A program made the position numbers and the translations under genes. A stretch of DNA of 64,000 nt. Source: Paractinoplanes ovalisporus. Its GTDB lineage: Bacteria > Actinomycetota > Actinomycetes > Mycobacteriales > Micromonosporaceae. The DNA lies in NCBI RefSeq assembly GCF_016834655.1, contig NZ_JAENHP010000006.1, positions 124,001 through 188,000 on the forward strand. Direction: 5' to 3'. This document shows positions 1 to 8,171 of this stretch, piece after piece. The notes under the pieces were generated by a model, which saw nothing but the letters and a program-made list of their open reading frames with translations, was not told the origin of the DNA and did not search any database. Numbering within the stretch: position 1 is the first letter of the stretch; each line of letters opens with the position of its first letter.

Positions 1-21
1 CCCGTGCAAGCCCAGCGGCGC

Positions 22-855
22 TCACGCCTCGGGTGGGGGTGCGGCCAAATCGCGGTAGGCGGGGCGTAGCAGGTCGACGAGCGGGATGTGACGGACGCGG
101 ATCGCGGGGGCGTCGAGGGCGCGCAACAGCAGCTCAGGCGGGGCCGTGATGCGGGACGGGCGCTCGCGCAAGCGGCTCAGGCTGATCGCGGGGGTGTAGA
201 AGTCGGCGAGGTGTTCCTCCAAAGGGGACTCTTCAACCGCGAGGGGGTCGACCGGCGGCGTCGGCTCGGGAGTTCCGCGGAGCGCGTCGAGCAGCGCCTC
301 GCGCGGGCGGCCGCGCCAGGCCAGCACCAGGAAAGGGTCGGTGTCGAAGGCCTCGGCCAGCACGTACAGCACCGCCGAGCCGTGCTTGCAGGGCACGCTC
401 CAATCAGGACAGCTGCACCGGATGTCGAGACGATCGGGGAACAGGGGCGCTTCGTGGGCGGCGAACAGCTCGACGATCTCGTGGGGCATCTCGCCCGCCA
501 GCAGAGCCGCACGATAGAGGGCCTGTGAGCCCAGCGCATCCGTCAGCTCGGTCCACTGTGTTTCGTCGAGCGCCGTGATGTCGATCGTGACCTCGTACGG
601 CTGCGGCCGTGAGCCCTGCACCCGGCCGGTGACCCGACCCGCCGTCAGCGCGAAGTCCATCACCTGGCCCTTGCGCGCGTAGGCCCGCCCTCGCGCGAGC
701 CGGCCCCCGTCGCAGATCTGCTCGAGCACGTCGACGAACCGGCGCGACCACCAGCTGTCGCCGATCTTGCCGCGCTTAGCCCGCACGGCGATGCCGCCCT
801 CGACCTCGATGGGCCGCGCGGTCTCGAAGAACCGTCCATTGGGGTCGATCGGCAT
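22..855 (-). CDS. SWIM zinc-finger protein
   Basis: A 277-residue protein with a SWIM zinc finger near its middle. The CxC...CxH ligand pattern is visible as CSCPDWSVPCKH and is predicted to bind zinc and mediate DNA or protein contacts. The N-terminal part (GDSWWSRRFVDVLEQI) is typical of actinobacterial SWIM proteins that travel with SNF2 helicases. Its ATG lies one base beyond the stop of the upstream helicase gene, so the two are almost certainly co-transcribed and probably translationally coupled. The C-terminal third has no recognised domain. The helicase partnership is inferred from gene order and is not proven. The exact molecular function is unknown. Confidence 0.9.
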   Translation of the reverse strand: MPIDPNGRFFETARPIEVEGGIAVRAKRGKIGDSWWSRRFVDVLEQICDGGRLARGRAYARKGQVMDFALTAGRVTGRVQGSRPQPYEVTIDITALDETQWTELTDALGSQALYRAALLAGEMPHEIVELFAAHEAPLFPDRLDIRCSCPDWSVPCKHGSAVLYVLAEAFDTDPFLVLAWRGRPREALLDALRGTPEPTPPVDPLAVEESPLEEHLADFYTPAISLSRLRERPSRITAPPELLLRALDAPAIRVRHIPLVDLLRPAYRDLAAPPPEA

Positions 856-856
856 G

Positions 857-3800
857 TCAGCGCACCGCCGCGGGGTCGAGCGCGAACAGTTCGCGCAGCT
901 GATCGGTGCTGAGGTCGGTGATCCAGTCTTCGCCGGTGCCGACGACCGACGACGCGAGTGCCTTCTTCCGTTCGATCATCGCGTCAATCTTCTCCTCCAG
1001 CGTCCCCGAGCAGATGAACTTGCGCACCTGCACGTTGCGCGACTGTCCAATGCGGAAGGCGCGGTCGGTCGCCTGGTCTTCGACGGCCGGATTCCACCAC
1101 CGGTCAAAGTGGACGACGTGGTTGGCGGCGGTCAGGTTGAGCCCGGTGCCGGCCGCCTTCAGCGACAGGAGGAACAGCATCGGCTCGTCGTGGTTCTGGA
1201 ACCTTTCGACCAGTTCGTCCCGCTTCGGCTTCGACAGTCCACCGTGGAGCCACAGAACCGGGCGGTCGAGGTGTGCCGCCAGGTAGGGCTGGAGCAGCGA
1301 ACCCCACTCCGCGTACTGCGTGAAGATCAGCGCCTTGTCGCCGTCCTCGATGATCTCCTCGGCGAGCTCTTCGAGCCGGGCCAGCTTGCCCGAGCGACCC
1401 GGCAGCCGGGAGCCGTCTTTGAGCAGGTGGGTGGGGTGGTTGCAGACCTGCTTGAGCTTGGTCATCGCGGCCAGCACGTTGCCGCGCCGCTGGATGCCCT
1501 CGCTGCCCGAGATCGCCTCCATCATGTCTTCGACAACGGCCTGATAGAGCGTCGCCTGCTCGGGCGTGAGCGTGCACCAGACCTTCATCTCGTTCTTCTC
1601 GGGCAGGTCCGAGATGATCGTCTTGTCGGTCTTCAGCCGGCGCAGCACAAACGGCCCGGTCGCCCGCTTCAACGCGGCGGCGGCGTCCTCGTCCTGGCGC
1701 ACCTCGATCGGTTCCTGGAACCGGCGCCGGAACCGCTTGACCGGCCCGAGCAGGCCCGGGTTGCAGAAGTCCATGATGGACCACAATTCGGCCAGGTGGT
1801 TTTCCACGGGCGTGCCGGTGAGGGCGAGACGCGTGCGGGCCGGGACCGATCGCACGGCTTGGGCCTGCCGGGTGCCGCTGTTCTTGATGGCCTGCGCCTC
1901 GTCGCACGCTACGCGTCCCCATTGGACTCTGTGCAGCGCCTCGATGTCGCGAACAGCCGTGCCGTACGTGGTGAGCACCAGATCGGCGTTGCGAACCGCC
2001 ACGTCGAAGTCTTCGCCGCGCTGCCGCGTGCCGCCGTGATGCACATAGACCCGGAGGCTGGGCGCGAACCGGGCCGCCTCCTTCTGCCAGTTGCTCACCA
2101 GAGACATAGGACAGATGAGCAGCGTCGGTGCGACGAGCGAACCGGCCGGGGACGGCGTGGCCGCGTCGGCGGTTGTGGCGGCAGCGACGTTCGAGCCAGC
2201 GGTTGTGGCGACCATGACGGTCGCGTCGGCGGTTGCCGCGGCAGTGATGGTCGCGTCGGCGGTGACGGTTGCACCGGCTTCGGCCCGTTCGGCGAGCAGC
2301 AGCGACAGGGTCTGGGCCGTCTTTCCGAGGCCCATGTCGTCGGCCAGGATGCCGCCGAGCCCCAGGCGTGACAGGAAGTGCAGCCAGGAGAGACCGCGTT
2401 CCTGGTAGGGCCGGAGCGTGCCCTGGAAATCGGCCGGCGTCGGCACCGGCGCGAGACGTTCGGCGGCCTGCCCGGAGAGCAGGTCACCCAGCATCCCGTC
2501 GGCGTCGACCTCGACCAGCGGCAGATCTTCCTCGCCGCCGTCCATGACCTGCTGCAGCACCTCGCCCGCGGTGAGCTCACCCTCCCGCCGTTTGCCGACG
2601 GCCTTGAGCGCGGCCTTGAGCTGACGGTCGTCGAGCTCGACCCACTGCCCCCGCACGCGGACCAGCGGAACCTTGAGCCGGGCCAGCTCGGCCAGCTCTT
2701 CCGCGGTCACCACCCCGTCGCCGATCACCAGGTCGAGCTTGAAGTCGACCAGGTCGTCGAGACCGAACCCGGAATCGGCCACGGCTCGCGTTGCGCTGCC
2801 CTTGCGGGACTTCGACCGGGTGGTGAGCTTGAGCCCGACCCCCTTGCGGCCGGCCCACGCCGGCAGCTGCACACCGAACCCGGCCGCCTGCAGCAGCGGC
2901 GCGGCCTGACGCAGGAACTCGTGCGCCTCGCCGGTGTCGATCTCGAGCCCGTCCGGTTCCTGGTCTTGCAGGGCGAGGTGGAGCAGCGGGAACAACCGCA
3001 CGGCCCGCCCGAGCCCGGCCAGCAGCGTCTCGTCGGGCCGGGCCGGCAGCCCTGGGAACCGGCCGCCCTCCCACACGTCGGCGGCGCTCAGGTAGAGGCT
3101 CGGGTCTTCGGCCGACTGCAGCGCGAACTCCAGCCCCCACGCGTCGCTGCCGACCTCGGGCTCGCTGAGCCGGAAACTGACCCGGATGGGCCCGTTGGCC
3201 TCGTGTGCCGCGCGGAGCCACTCGGTCAGCGCCTCGCGCAGCTCGCGCTCCTCGGCCGGCTTGGCCCCGGGCAGGGCCGGGTCGGCCGCGGTGAGCGCCG
3301 CGATCCACCGGTCGGCGAGGGGTCCCTTGGGGCCGGTGCGGTGGCCCAGCAGAATCCGCTCGGGCATGACCGCCCGGGCCGCCCCGTCGAGCAGCGAGGC
3401 CAGCGCATCGCGCAGCGTGACGGCCACTCCGGCGTCGGCCGCGCGGGCCTCGGCCGGCACTGTCTCGGCCGCCGCCGACTCGGCCGCCGCTGACTCGGCC
3501 GCCGTTGTCTTGGCCGCCGCAGCGGCGGTCGTCGCGTCGCCGGTGCCCGCGGGGACCGGGGAACGGACCACGGCCGGCATGGCGGCGGCGAAGTCGCGGT
3601 AGGTGGCGGCGTCGGCCCCGGTGATGACCGGACGCCAGCGGGCGGTCGCGACACCCGCCTCGGTGACCAGCTGGGGCAGCATCCGGCCCCGGCGAGCCAG
3701 GTCGCAGGCGTGACCGGCCAGCACGCTGAGGTAGCGCAGCGACGACCCGGCCAGCCACGGTCCGGCCGGGTCGGGCTCGGCCAGCGCGGCGAGGGCCGCG

Positions 3801-4147
3801 AGCGCGGCGTCACCCGGCAGCAGCAGGACCGGCACCGACCACTCGGCCAGCCGGACCCCGCGGCTCGCCGACTCGACGCCGGTGTCGGGGGAAGGGAGCG
3901 GGCCTCGGGCCGAGCTCGGCAGCCGCAGGGTCAGCGACCCCGCGACCGCCTTGGTCAGCGCGTCGCGGACGTCGTCGGACGTCTCGGTCAGCTCCGCGAG
4001 CAGCGCCTCGGCGCCGGGCGCGAACGGATGCGGCCGCTGCTGGGCCCGGGACCGGGTCGTCGACGGGAGATCCGGATCTTCGGCCCAGAGCGCGAGCTGA
4101 CCCGGCCGGTCTGTGCCCGGCACCCAGCCGCCATGCACGACGAGCAC
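857..4147 (-). CDS. SNF2-family DEAD/DEAH helicase (HelZ-like)
   Basis: A SNF2-type double-stranded DNA translocase of about 1096 residues. Motif I (DDMGLGKTAQ) is near residue 600, the DEAQ box (CDEAQAIKN) near 747, and motif VI (QATDRAFRIGQ) near 1025. The N-terminal half resembles the domain found in bacterial SNF2 proteins such as HelZ. I chose the GTG at 4145-4147 because AGGGGG sits 5 nt upstream and the protein then begins VLVVHGGWVPG, as relatives do. The frame stays open to an ATG at 4546, but that stretch is Arg-rich and atypical. Two Ala/Thr-rich low-complexity insertions are odd: one in the N-terminal region (about 3440-3560) and one between motifs I and Ia (about 2155-2280). It forms an operon with the SWIM gene. 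Confidence 0.9.
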   Translation of the reverse strand: MLVVHGGWVPGTDRPGQLALWAEDPDLPSTTRSRAQQRPHPFAPGAEALLAELTETSDDVRDALTKAVAGSLTLRLPSSARGPLPSPDTGVESASRGVRLAEWSVPVLLLPGDAALAALAALAEPDPAGPWLAGSSLRYLSVLAGHACDLARRGRMLPQLVTEAGVATARWRPVITGADAATYRDFAAAMPAVVRSPVPAGTGDATTAAAAAKTTAAESAAAESAAAETVPAEARAADAGVAVTLRDALASLLDGAARAVMPERILLGHRTGPKGPLADRWIAALTAADPALPGAKPAEERELREALTEWLRAAHEANGPIRVSFRLSEPEVGSDAWGLEFALQSAEDPSLYLSAADVWEGGRFPGLPARPDETLLAGLGRAVRLFPLLHLALQDQEPDGLEIDTGEAHEFLRQAAPLLQAAGFGVQLPAWAGRKGVGLKLTTRSKSRKGSATRAVADSGFGLDDLVDFKLDLVIGDGVVTAEELAELARLKVPLVRVRGQWVELDDRQLKAALKAVGKRREGELTAGEVLQQVMDGGEEDLPLVEVDADGMLGDLLSGQAAERLAPVPTPADFQGTLRPYQERGLSWLHFLSRLGLGGILADDMGLGKTAQTLSLLLAERAEAGATVTADATITAAATADATVMVATTAGSNVAAATTADAATPSPAGSLVAPTLLICPMSLVSNWQKEAARFAPSLRVYVHHGGTRQRGEDFDVAVRNADLVLTTYGTAVRDIEALHRVQWGRVACDEAQAIKNSGTRQAQAVRSVPARTRLALTGTPVENHLAELWSIMDFCNPGLLGPVKRFRRRFQEPIEVRQDEDAAAALKRATGPFVLRRLKTDKTIISDLPEKNEMKVWCTLTPEQATLYQAVVEDMMEAISGSEGIQRRGNVLAAMTKLKQVCNHPTHLLKDGSRLPGRSGKLARLEELAEEIIEDGDKALIFTQYAEWGSLLQPYLAAHLDRPVLWLHGGLSKPKRDELVERFQNHDEPMLFLLSLKAAGTGLNLTAANHVVHFDRWWNPAVEDQATDRAFRIGQSRNVQVRKFICSGTLEEKIDAMIERKKALASSVVGTGEDWITDLSTDQLRELFALDPAAVR

Positions 4148-4711
4148 ACCCACCCCCTGAAAGAACGCATCGAGACTAACGACCCGGGCCCGCCGAAACG
4201 ACTCGCGACCCGGCCGCCACTCCACCCAGAGCGGATCGGCCAGCGGCAGAGCCCTCGCCGTCAGCCGTGAGACCGAACCGCAGGAGAACCCGGACGGGTC
4301 GAGGCGTCGAACCATACGGAACAGATCAGCGGACGCGGACCGGCCCTGTGGCGGAGGTCCCGTTCGCGGACTGCGTCGTCGCAGGCCGCGGATCGCGAGA
4401 ACGTCGAGCAGCCGCACGAGGGTCGCCGAGGTCTTGGGGGTGAAGCCGACCTCCGGAACGGAGTCCCAGGGTGCGGCGAACCGTGACCTGCGGCGACGAC
4501 CGTAAGAGCGACGCCGGCCGCGCGTCTTCCAAGGCTGAGGATGCACAGGAGGCCTCCGACGTCAGCTCACGCGGAGAATCACGAGAAACTTGCCAGAGAC
4601 GGACAACGAGCGGGGCACGTCGTCAACAGTGATCGTCACAGGTCGCCTCCCCCGAGGACGGAAGTCTGTACGCCGTACATAATACGGCGTACAAGAAAGG
4701 AGTGCCACCCC
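4148..4711. other. Divergent spacer between SNF2 helicase and TetR gene
   Basis: About 560 bp with no convincing gene. The helicase frame runs open through most of it (to 4546), so a longer helicase cannot be excluded. The right-hand end holds the TetR operator (4668-4692) and a ribosome-binding site GAAAGGAG at 4695-4702. Nothing else was recognised. Confidence 0.5.
4668..4692. promoter_or_regulatory. Perfect 10-bp inverted repeat, likely TetR operator
   Basis: GTACGCCGTA (4668-4677) and its exact reverse complement TACGGCGTAC (4683-4692) flank a 5-bp AT-rich centre, CATAA. The site lies 20 bp before the GTG of the TetR gene, and a possible -10 (CATAAT) falls in its centre. This is the usual arrangement for an autorepressing TetR protein. 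The seen facts are the repeat and its position; binding by the adjacent regulator is inferred. Confidence 0.75.
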
Positions 4712-5437
4712 GTGGCCGAGGCTCGACGCACCATCGATCTGCTGTGGTTCCCCGAGGCGGGGGAGAAGCGGCGGGGCCGCCGCCCGGGCCTGAGCGTGTC
4801 GCGCGTGGTCGAGACCGGCATCGCGCTGGCCGACGCCGAGGGGCTGGAGGCCGTCTCCATGCGCCGGGTGGCTCAGGAGCTGGGCGTCGTCCCGATGACC
4901 CTCTACACCTACGTGCCCGACAAGGCGACGCTGCTGGAACTGATGCTCGACCGCGTCTACCTCGCGATGACCCGGGTGGACCGGCCGGACGAGCCGTGGC
5001 GCGACCGCCTGGCCGCGATCGCCGAGGAGAACCGCCGCCTCTACGCCGAGCACCCGTGGGCGGCCGACCTGCCCGCCGGTCGCCCGCCGCTGGGCCCGGG
5101 TCTGATGGCGAAGTACGAACACGAGCTCACGGCGTTCGCGGGCTGTGGCCTCGACGACGTCGCCACCGACGCGGCCCTGACCTTTCTGCTGGGGTTCGTG
5201 CAGTCGTCGGCCCGGACCGCCGCCGAAGCGCGCGACGACGCCGGGTGGTGGGAGGTGAACGGCCCGGCCTTGGCCGTCGTGCTCGACGAGCAGGCCTATC
5301 CCACGGCCGCGCGCGTCGGGGCGGCGGCGGGCGAGGCGCAGGGGGCCGCGATCAACCCCGATCATGCGTACGCGTTCGGCCTGGACCGAGTGCTGGACGG
5401 GCTCGGAGTGCTCATCGCCACGCAACGTGCCGACTGA
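4712..5437 (+). CDS. TetR/AcrR family transcriptional regulator
   Basis: A 241-residue repressor of the TetR type. The N-terminal helix-turn-helix reads VVETGIALADAEGLEAVSMRRVAQELGVVPMTLYTYVPDKATLLELM. The C-terminal half (about residues 90-235) is a ligand/dimerisation domain like the TetR_C type found in tetracycline-repressor relatives. I chose GTG 4712 because GAAAGGAG lies 9 nt upstream and the N-terminus then begins VAEARRTIDLLWFPEAGEK; the frame is open further upstream without a ribosome-binding site. It ends 33 bp before mqnC, but mqnC has its own promoter-like element. The ligand is unknown. There is no adjacent transporter in the window, so self-regulation is the only target the sequence supports. 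Confidence 0.9.
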   Translation: MAEARRTIDLLWFPEAGEKRRGRRPGLSVSRVVETGIALADAEGLEAVSMRRVAQELGVVPMTLYTYVPDKATLLELMLDRVYLAMTRVDRPDEPWRDRLAAIAEENRRLYAEHPWAADLPAGRPPLGPGLMAKYEHELTAFAGCGLDDVATDAALTFLLGFVQSSARTAAEARDDAGWWEVNGPALAVVLDEQAYPTAARVGAAAGEAQGAAINPDHAYAFGLDRVLDGLGVLIATQRAD

Positions 5438-5463
5438 CGGCGAGGGAGCCGGGGACGTAATCT
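5434..5463 (+). promoter_or_regulatory. Candidate promoter of mqnC (leaderless)
   Basis: TAATCT at 5458-5463 lies 7 nt before the GTG of mqnC, and CTGACG at 5434-5439 lies 18 nt upstream of it. A -10 hexamer this close to the start codon is the usual signature of a leaderless actinobacterial transcript. No Shine-Dalgarno sequence is visible in front of mqnC, which agrees. Confidence 0.5.
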
Positions 5464-5470
5464 CGACTAC

Positions 5471-6712
5471 GTGACGGCGAACCCGGAGATCGACAGCATC
5501 CTGCAGCGCGCCGCTGACGGCGGACGGATCACGCCCGAGGAGGCGCTGCTCATCTACACCGACGCGCCGTTCCACGCGCTGGCCGAGGCCGCCGACACGG
5601 TGCGCCGCCGGCGTCACCCCGAGGGCATCGTCACCTATCTGATCGACCGCAACATCAACTACACGAACGTCTGCGTCACCGCGTGCAAGTTCTGCGCCTT
5701 CTTCCGTGCCCCGAAGCACAAGGAGGGCTGGGCCCACCCGATGGAGGAGATCCTGCACCGCTGCGGCGAGGCGGTCGATCTCGGCGCTACCCAGGTGATG
5801 CTGCAGGGCGGTCACCACCCCGAGTTCGGTGTGGCGTACTACGAAAATCTCTTCTCCTCGGTGAAGCAGGCCTACCCGCAGCTCGCGATCCACTCGATCG
5901 GCCCGAGCGAGATCCTGCACATGGCCAAGGTCGACGGCGTCTCGATCGAGGAGGCGGTGCTGCGCATCAAGGCCGCGGGTCTCGACTCGATCGCCGGGGC
6001 CGGCGCCGAGATGCTGCCCGACCGGCCGCGCAAGGCGATCGCCCCGCTCAAGGAGAGCGGCGCCCGGTGGCTCGAGGTGATGGCGGTCGCGCACCGCCAC
6101 GGCCTGTCGTCGACCGCGACGATGATGATGGGCACCGGCGAGACGCACGCCGAGCGCATCGAGCACATCCGCATGATCCGCGACGTGCAGGACCTGGCCG
6201 TCGCCAACGGCTACCGCGACGACGCGGTGGAGACTGGCCACCAGGTTGGGGGCTTCCGCGCGTTCATCCCGTGGACCTACCAGCCCGAGAACAACCACCT
6301 GAAGGGCCGCACCCAGGCCACGACCATGGAATACCTGCGGTTCCTGGCCATGTCCCGGCTGTTCTTCGACAACGTGTCGCACCTGCAGGCGTCGTGGCTG
6401 ACCACGGGCAAGGACGTCGGCCAGCTCTCGCTGCACCTGGGCGTGGACGACCTGGGCTCGATCATGCTGGAGGAGAACGTCATCTCCTCGGCGGGCGCCC
6501 GGCACCGGTCGAACCTGCACGAGCTGATCTGGATGATCCGCACGGCCGACCGCATCCCGGCCCAGCGCGACACGCTCTACCGCCACCTCGCGGTGCACCA
6601 CACGCCGGCCGACGACCCGACCGACGACCGCGTGGTCTCGCACTTCTCGTCGATCGCGATGCCCGGGGGCGGCGCCGGCCGCACCCAGCTGCCGCTGGTC
6701 GAGGCCCAGTAG
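5471..6712 (+). CDS. mqnC: Cyclic dehypoxanthinyl futalosine synthase
   Basis: Radical-SAM enzyme of the futalosine route to menaquinone. It converts dehypoxanthine futalosine to its cyclic form. The SAM/4Fe-4S motif is Cys68-x3-Cys72-x2-Cys75 (CVTACKFC), preceded by the family's NINYTNVC and followed by FFRAPKHKEGW and MLQGGHHPEFG, all diagnostic of MqnC. At 413 residues it is full length. GTG 5471 gives the expected N-terminus and follows a leaderless-type -10. Its neighbours are menG, a MenJ-like reductase and nuoA-N, a respiratory grouping that resembles the Streptomyces SCO4550 region. The presence of mqnC means this organism makes menaquinone by the futalosine pathway; the other mqn genes are not in the window. 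Confidence 0.97.
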   Translation: MTANPEIDSILQRAADGGRITPEEALLIYTDAPFHALAEAADTVRRRRHPEGIVTYLIDRNINYTNVCVTACKFCAFFRAPKHKEGWAHPMEEILHRCGEAVDLGATQVMLQGGHHPEFGVAYYENLFSSVKQAYPQLAIHSIGPSEILHMAKVDGVSIEEAVLRIKAAGLDSIAGAGAEMLPDRPRKAIAPLKESGARWLEVMAVAHRHGLSSTATMMMGTGETHAERIEHIRMIRDVQDLAVANGYRDDAVETGHQVGGFRAFIPWTYQPENNHLKGRTQATTMEYLRFLAMSRLFFDNVSHLQASWLTTGKDVGQLSLHLGVDDLGSIMLEENVISSAGARHRSNLHELIWMIRTADRIPAQRDTLYRHLAVHHTPADDPTDDRVVSHFSSIAMPGGGAGRTQLPLVEAQ

Positions 6713-6744
6713 AAGCCCGAAAAGCCGAAGAGACGTACCGCCAT

Positions 6745-6758
6745 TGACCGTTCGGTCA
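6745..6758. promoter_or_regulatory. TGACCG-TT-CGGTCA palindrome
   Basis: A perfect 6-bp inverted repeat with a 2-bp centre, TGACCGTTCGGTCA, 33 bp after the mqnC stop. This form is typical of TetR-family operators in actinobacteria, but no regulator gene adjoins it. It may control transcription of the menG side. Function is inferred only from form. Confidence 0.4.
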
Positions 6759-6762
6759 GGTA

Positions 6763-6785
6763 GCCCTCCCCAAACTGTGGAGGGC
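6763..6785 (+). terminator. Hairpin downstream of mqnC
   Basis: GCCCTCC (6763-6769) pairs with GGAGGGC (6779-6785) around a 9-nt loop, about 50 nt after the mqnC stop. There is no T-run, as is common in high-GC genomes. A modest intrinsic terminator candidate. Confidence 0.45.
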
Positions 6786-6951
6786 GGGTATCTCCTTCGT
6801 AACGAGCCCTGTGAACCTCTGTTGCGGGTGTTCCACAGGCGGTTACGTTGCCTGCGTAAGGCCTGAGAACTTCCTGACGCAGAGCCGGGGATTCATACCG
6901 GTGATGGTCGCGGACCCGACCGATGGCGGTCGTATATATAACGCACAAGGA

Positions 6952-6983
6952 ATCGGGCGGGATGGTTACCCATCCCGCCCGAT
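6952..6983. terminator. Perfect 14-bp stem-loop before menG
   Basis: ATCGGGCGGGATGG (6952-6965) and its exact complement (6970-6983) enclose a 4-nt TTAC loop. It lies 27 nt upstream of the menG start and 240 nt after mqnC. It may terminate readthrough from the left or act as a leader hairpin for menG. No T-run follows. The 6713-6951 stretch around it holds no convincing gene. Confidence 0.5.
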
Positions 6984-7010
6984 CTGTGTCTCGGGTGAGA
7001 CAGTTGACGC

Positions 7011-7706
7011 GTGACGCGCGCAGATCTGGACAAGCAGCCGCATGAGGTCGCCGAGATGTTCGACGGCGTGGCCGAGCGGTACGACCTGACCAACACGGTG
7101 ATCTCCTTCGGGCAGGACCGTGGCTGGCGCCGCGCCACCCGCGCGGCCCTGGGTCTGCGGCCGGGCGAGCGGGTGCTCGACGTCGGCGCCGGCACCGGCA
7201 TCTCCACCGACGAACTGGGTCGCTCGGGTGCCTTCGCCGTCGGGGCCGACCTCTCCACCGGCATGCTGCGGGCCGGGCGTCGCGTACGCCCTCAGGTCCC
7301 GCTGGTCGCCGGTGACGCGTTGAAGCTGCCGTTCGCCGACGAGACGTTCGATGCCGTGACGATCTCGTTCGCGTTGCGCAACGTCGTCGATATCGAGGGC
7401 GCGTTGCGTGAGCTGGCCCGGATCACGCGTCCCGGCGGGCGGCTCGTGATCTGCGAGTTCAGCACCCCGACGTTCGGTCCGTTCCGCACCGTCTACATGC
7501 AATACCTGATGCGCTCGCTGCCGTCGGTCGCCCGCGGGGTGTCGAGCAACCCCGACGCGTACGTCTATCTCGCGGAATCGATCCGCGCCTGGCCCGACCA
7601 GCCGGCCCTGGCCGCGCGGATCGCCGCGGCCGGACCGTGGAGCCGGATCGGATGGCGCAACCTGACCGGCGGTGTCGTGGCCCTGCACCGCGCCACCAAA
7701 GCCTAG
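7011..7706 (+). CDS. menG: Demethylmenaquinone methyltransferase
   Basis: UbiE/MenG-type C-methyltransferase of 231 residues that methylates demethylmenaquinone with SAM, the last ring step of menaquinone synthesis. Seen motifs are MFDGVAERYDLTN at the N-terminus, the SAM loop VLDVGAGTGIST near residues 57-68, DALKLPFADETFDAVTISFALRN and the C-terminal signature GWRNLTGG. The GTG at 7011 has no strong ribosome-binding site, but the N-terminal family motif begins soon after, so the start can only move by a few codons. It lies between mqnC and the menaquinone reductase, which fits. The last 24 bases of the gene are copied into the spacer downstream (see the repeat at 7683). Confidence 0.95.
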   Translation: MTRADLDKQPHEVAEMFDGVAERYDLTNTVISFGQDRGWRRATRAALGLRPGERVLDVGAGTGISTDELGRSGAFAVGADLSTGMLRAGRRVRPQVPLVAGDALKLPFADETFDAVTISFALRNVVDIEGALRELARITRPGGRLVICEFSTPTFGPFRTVYMQYLMRSLPSVARGVSSNPDAYVYLAESIRAWPDQPALAARIAAAGPWSRIGWRNLTGGVVALHRATKA

Positions 7707-7788
7707 GAGCTGCACCGCGCCCCAAAGCCTAGGAGCTGCACCGGGCCACCAAGGCCGAAAGCTGCACCCGGCCACCAAGACCGGCCTG
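7683..7788 (+). repeat. Tandem copies of the menG 3' end
   Basis: Four imperfect copies of a 26-27 bp unit starting CTGCACCG. Unit 1 (7683-7709) is the end of menG including its TAG stop. Unit 2 (7710-7735) is the same with one base lost and keeps the TAG. Units 3 (7736-7761) and 4 (from 7762) are more diverged and have lost the stop. The order of divergence suggests stepwise tandem duplication away from the gene. Confidence 0.85.
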
Positions 7789-7846
7789 AAGAGGGATAAA
7801 TACGCCTTTTGCCGCGAAACGGCGAACGGCCTGTTTGGCTCGGCTC

Positions 7847-8107
7847 ATGACGACCTTCGGGCAACTCGAAGACACCGACATCGACATCGCGATCGACGAA
7901 CGCGACGCCGGCGAGCGCCGCGGCATGGAGCTGGCCACCCGGCTCCGGATGGTCGCCGCCGAAGACCCTGACCTGGCCCAGGAGCTGGTCGACAACCTGA
8001 TCGTCGCCCTCGACAAGGCGATGGGCGGCAACTTCCGCGAGTACCTGGACGGTGACGCCCGCACGGCGGCGGACAGAGTTCTCGCACAGGGCAATTCACC
8101 CAGCTGA
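7847..8107 (+). CDS. Small acidic protein of unknown function
   Basis: An 86-residue reading frame starting MTTFGQLEDTDIDIAIDERDAGERRGMELATRLRMVA. It is acidic and probably helical, with no cysteine, signal peptide or membrane segment. I used the ATG at 7847; a TTG at 7835 in frame is possible. No good ribosome-binding site is visible. It stands alone between menG and the reductase, followed directly by a palindrome and a Rex-like operator. I do not recognise a family and assign no function. Codon usage looks like that of neighbouring genes, which is the main reason for calling it. Confidence 0.6.
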   Translation: MTTFGQLEDTDIDIAIDERDAGERRGMELATRLRMVAAEDPDLAQELVDNLIVALDKAMGGNFREYLDGDARTAADRVLAQGNSPS

Positions 8108-8111
8108 AACA

Positions 8112-8127
8112 GTTAGGGTTCCCTAAC
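8112..8127. promoter_or_regulatory. GTTAGGG-TT-CCCTAAC palindrome
   Basis: A perfect 7-bp inverted repeat with a TT centre, 5 bp after the stop of the small gene and 100 bp before the reductase start. It resembles the outer arms of an iron-regulator (DtxR/IdeR) box but lacks the usual inner sequence. It could also be a short transcript-end hairpin. The regulator is unknown. Confidence 0.4.
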
Positions 8128-8171
8128 CCGAACGACCTTCAATGGCCGTCCTAGACTCCGACTTGGCGCGC

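Noticed and set aside
767..2371. Long open frame antisense to the SNF2 helicase
   Set aside because: It mirrors the helicase codons on the opposite strand, is rich in Arg and Gly with no domain, and the helicase motifs on the minus strand are unambiguous.
4562..6643. 693-codon open frame antisense to TetR and mqnC
   Set aside because: Product of high GC third positions. It covers two clear genes on the plus strand and shows no family motif.
6811..7014. 67-codon frame before menG
   Set aside because: It spans the perfect 14-bp hairpin and ends inside menG. No ribosome-binding site and no resemblance to a known protein.
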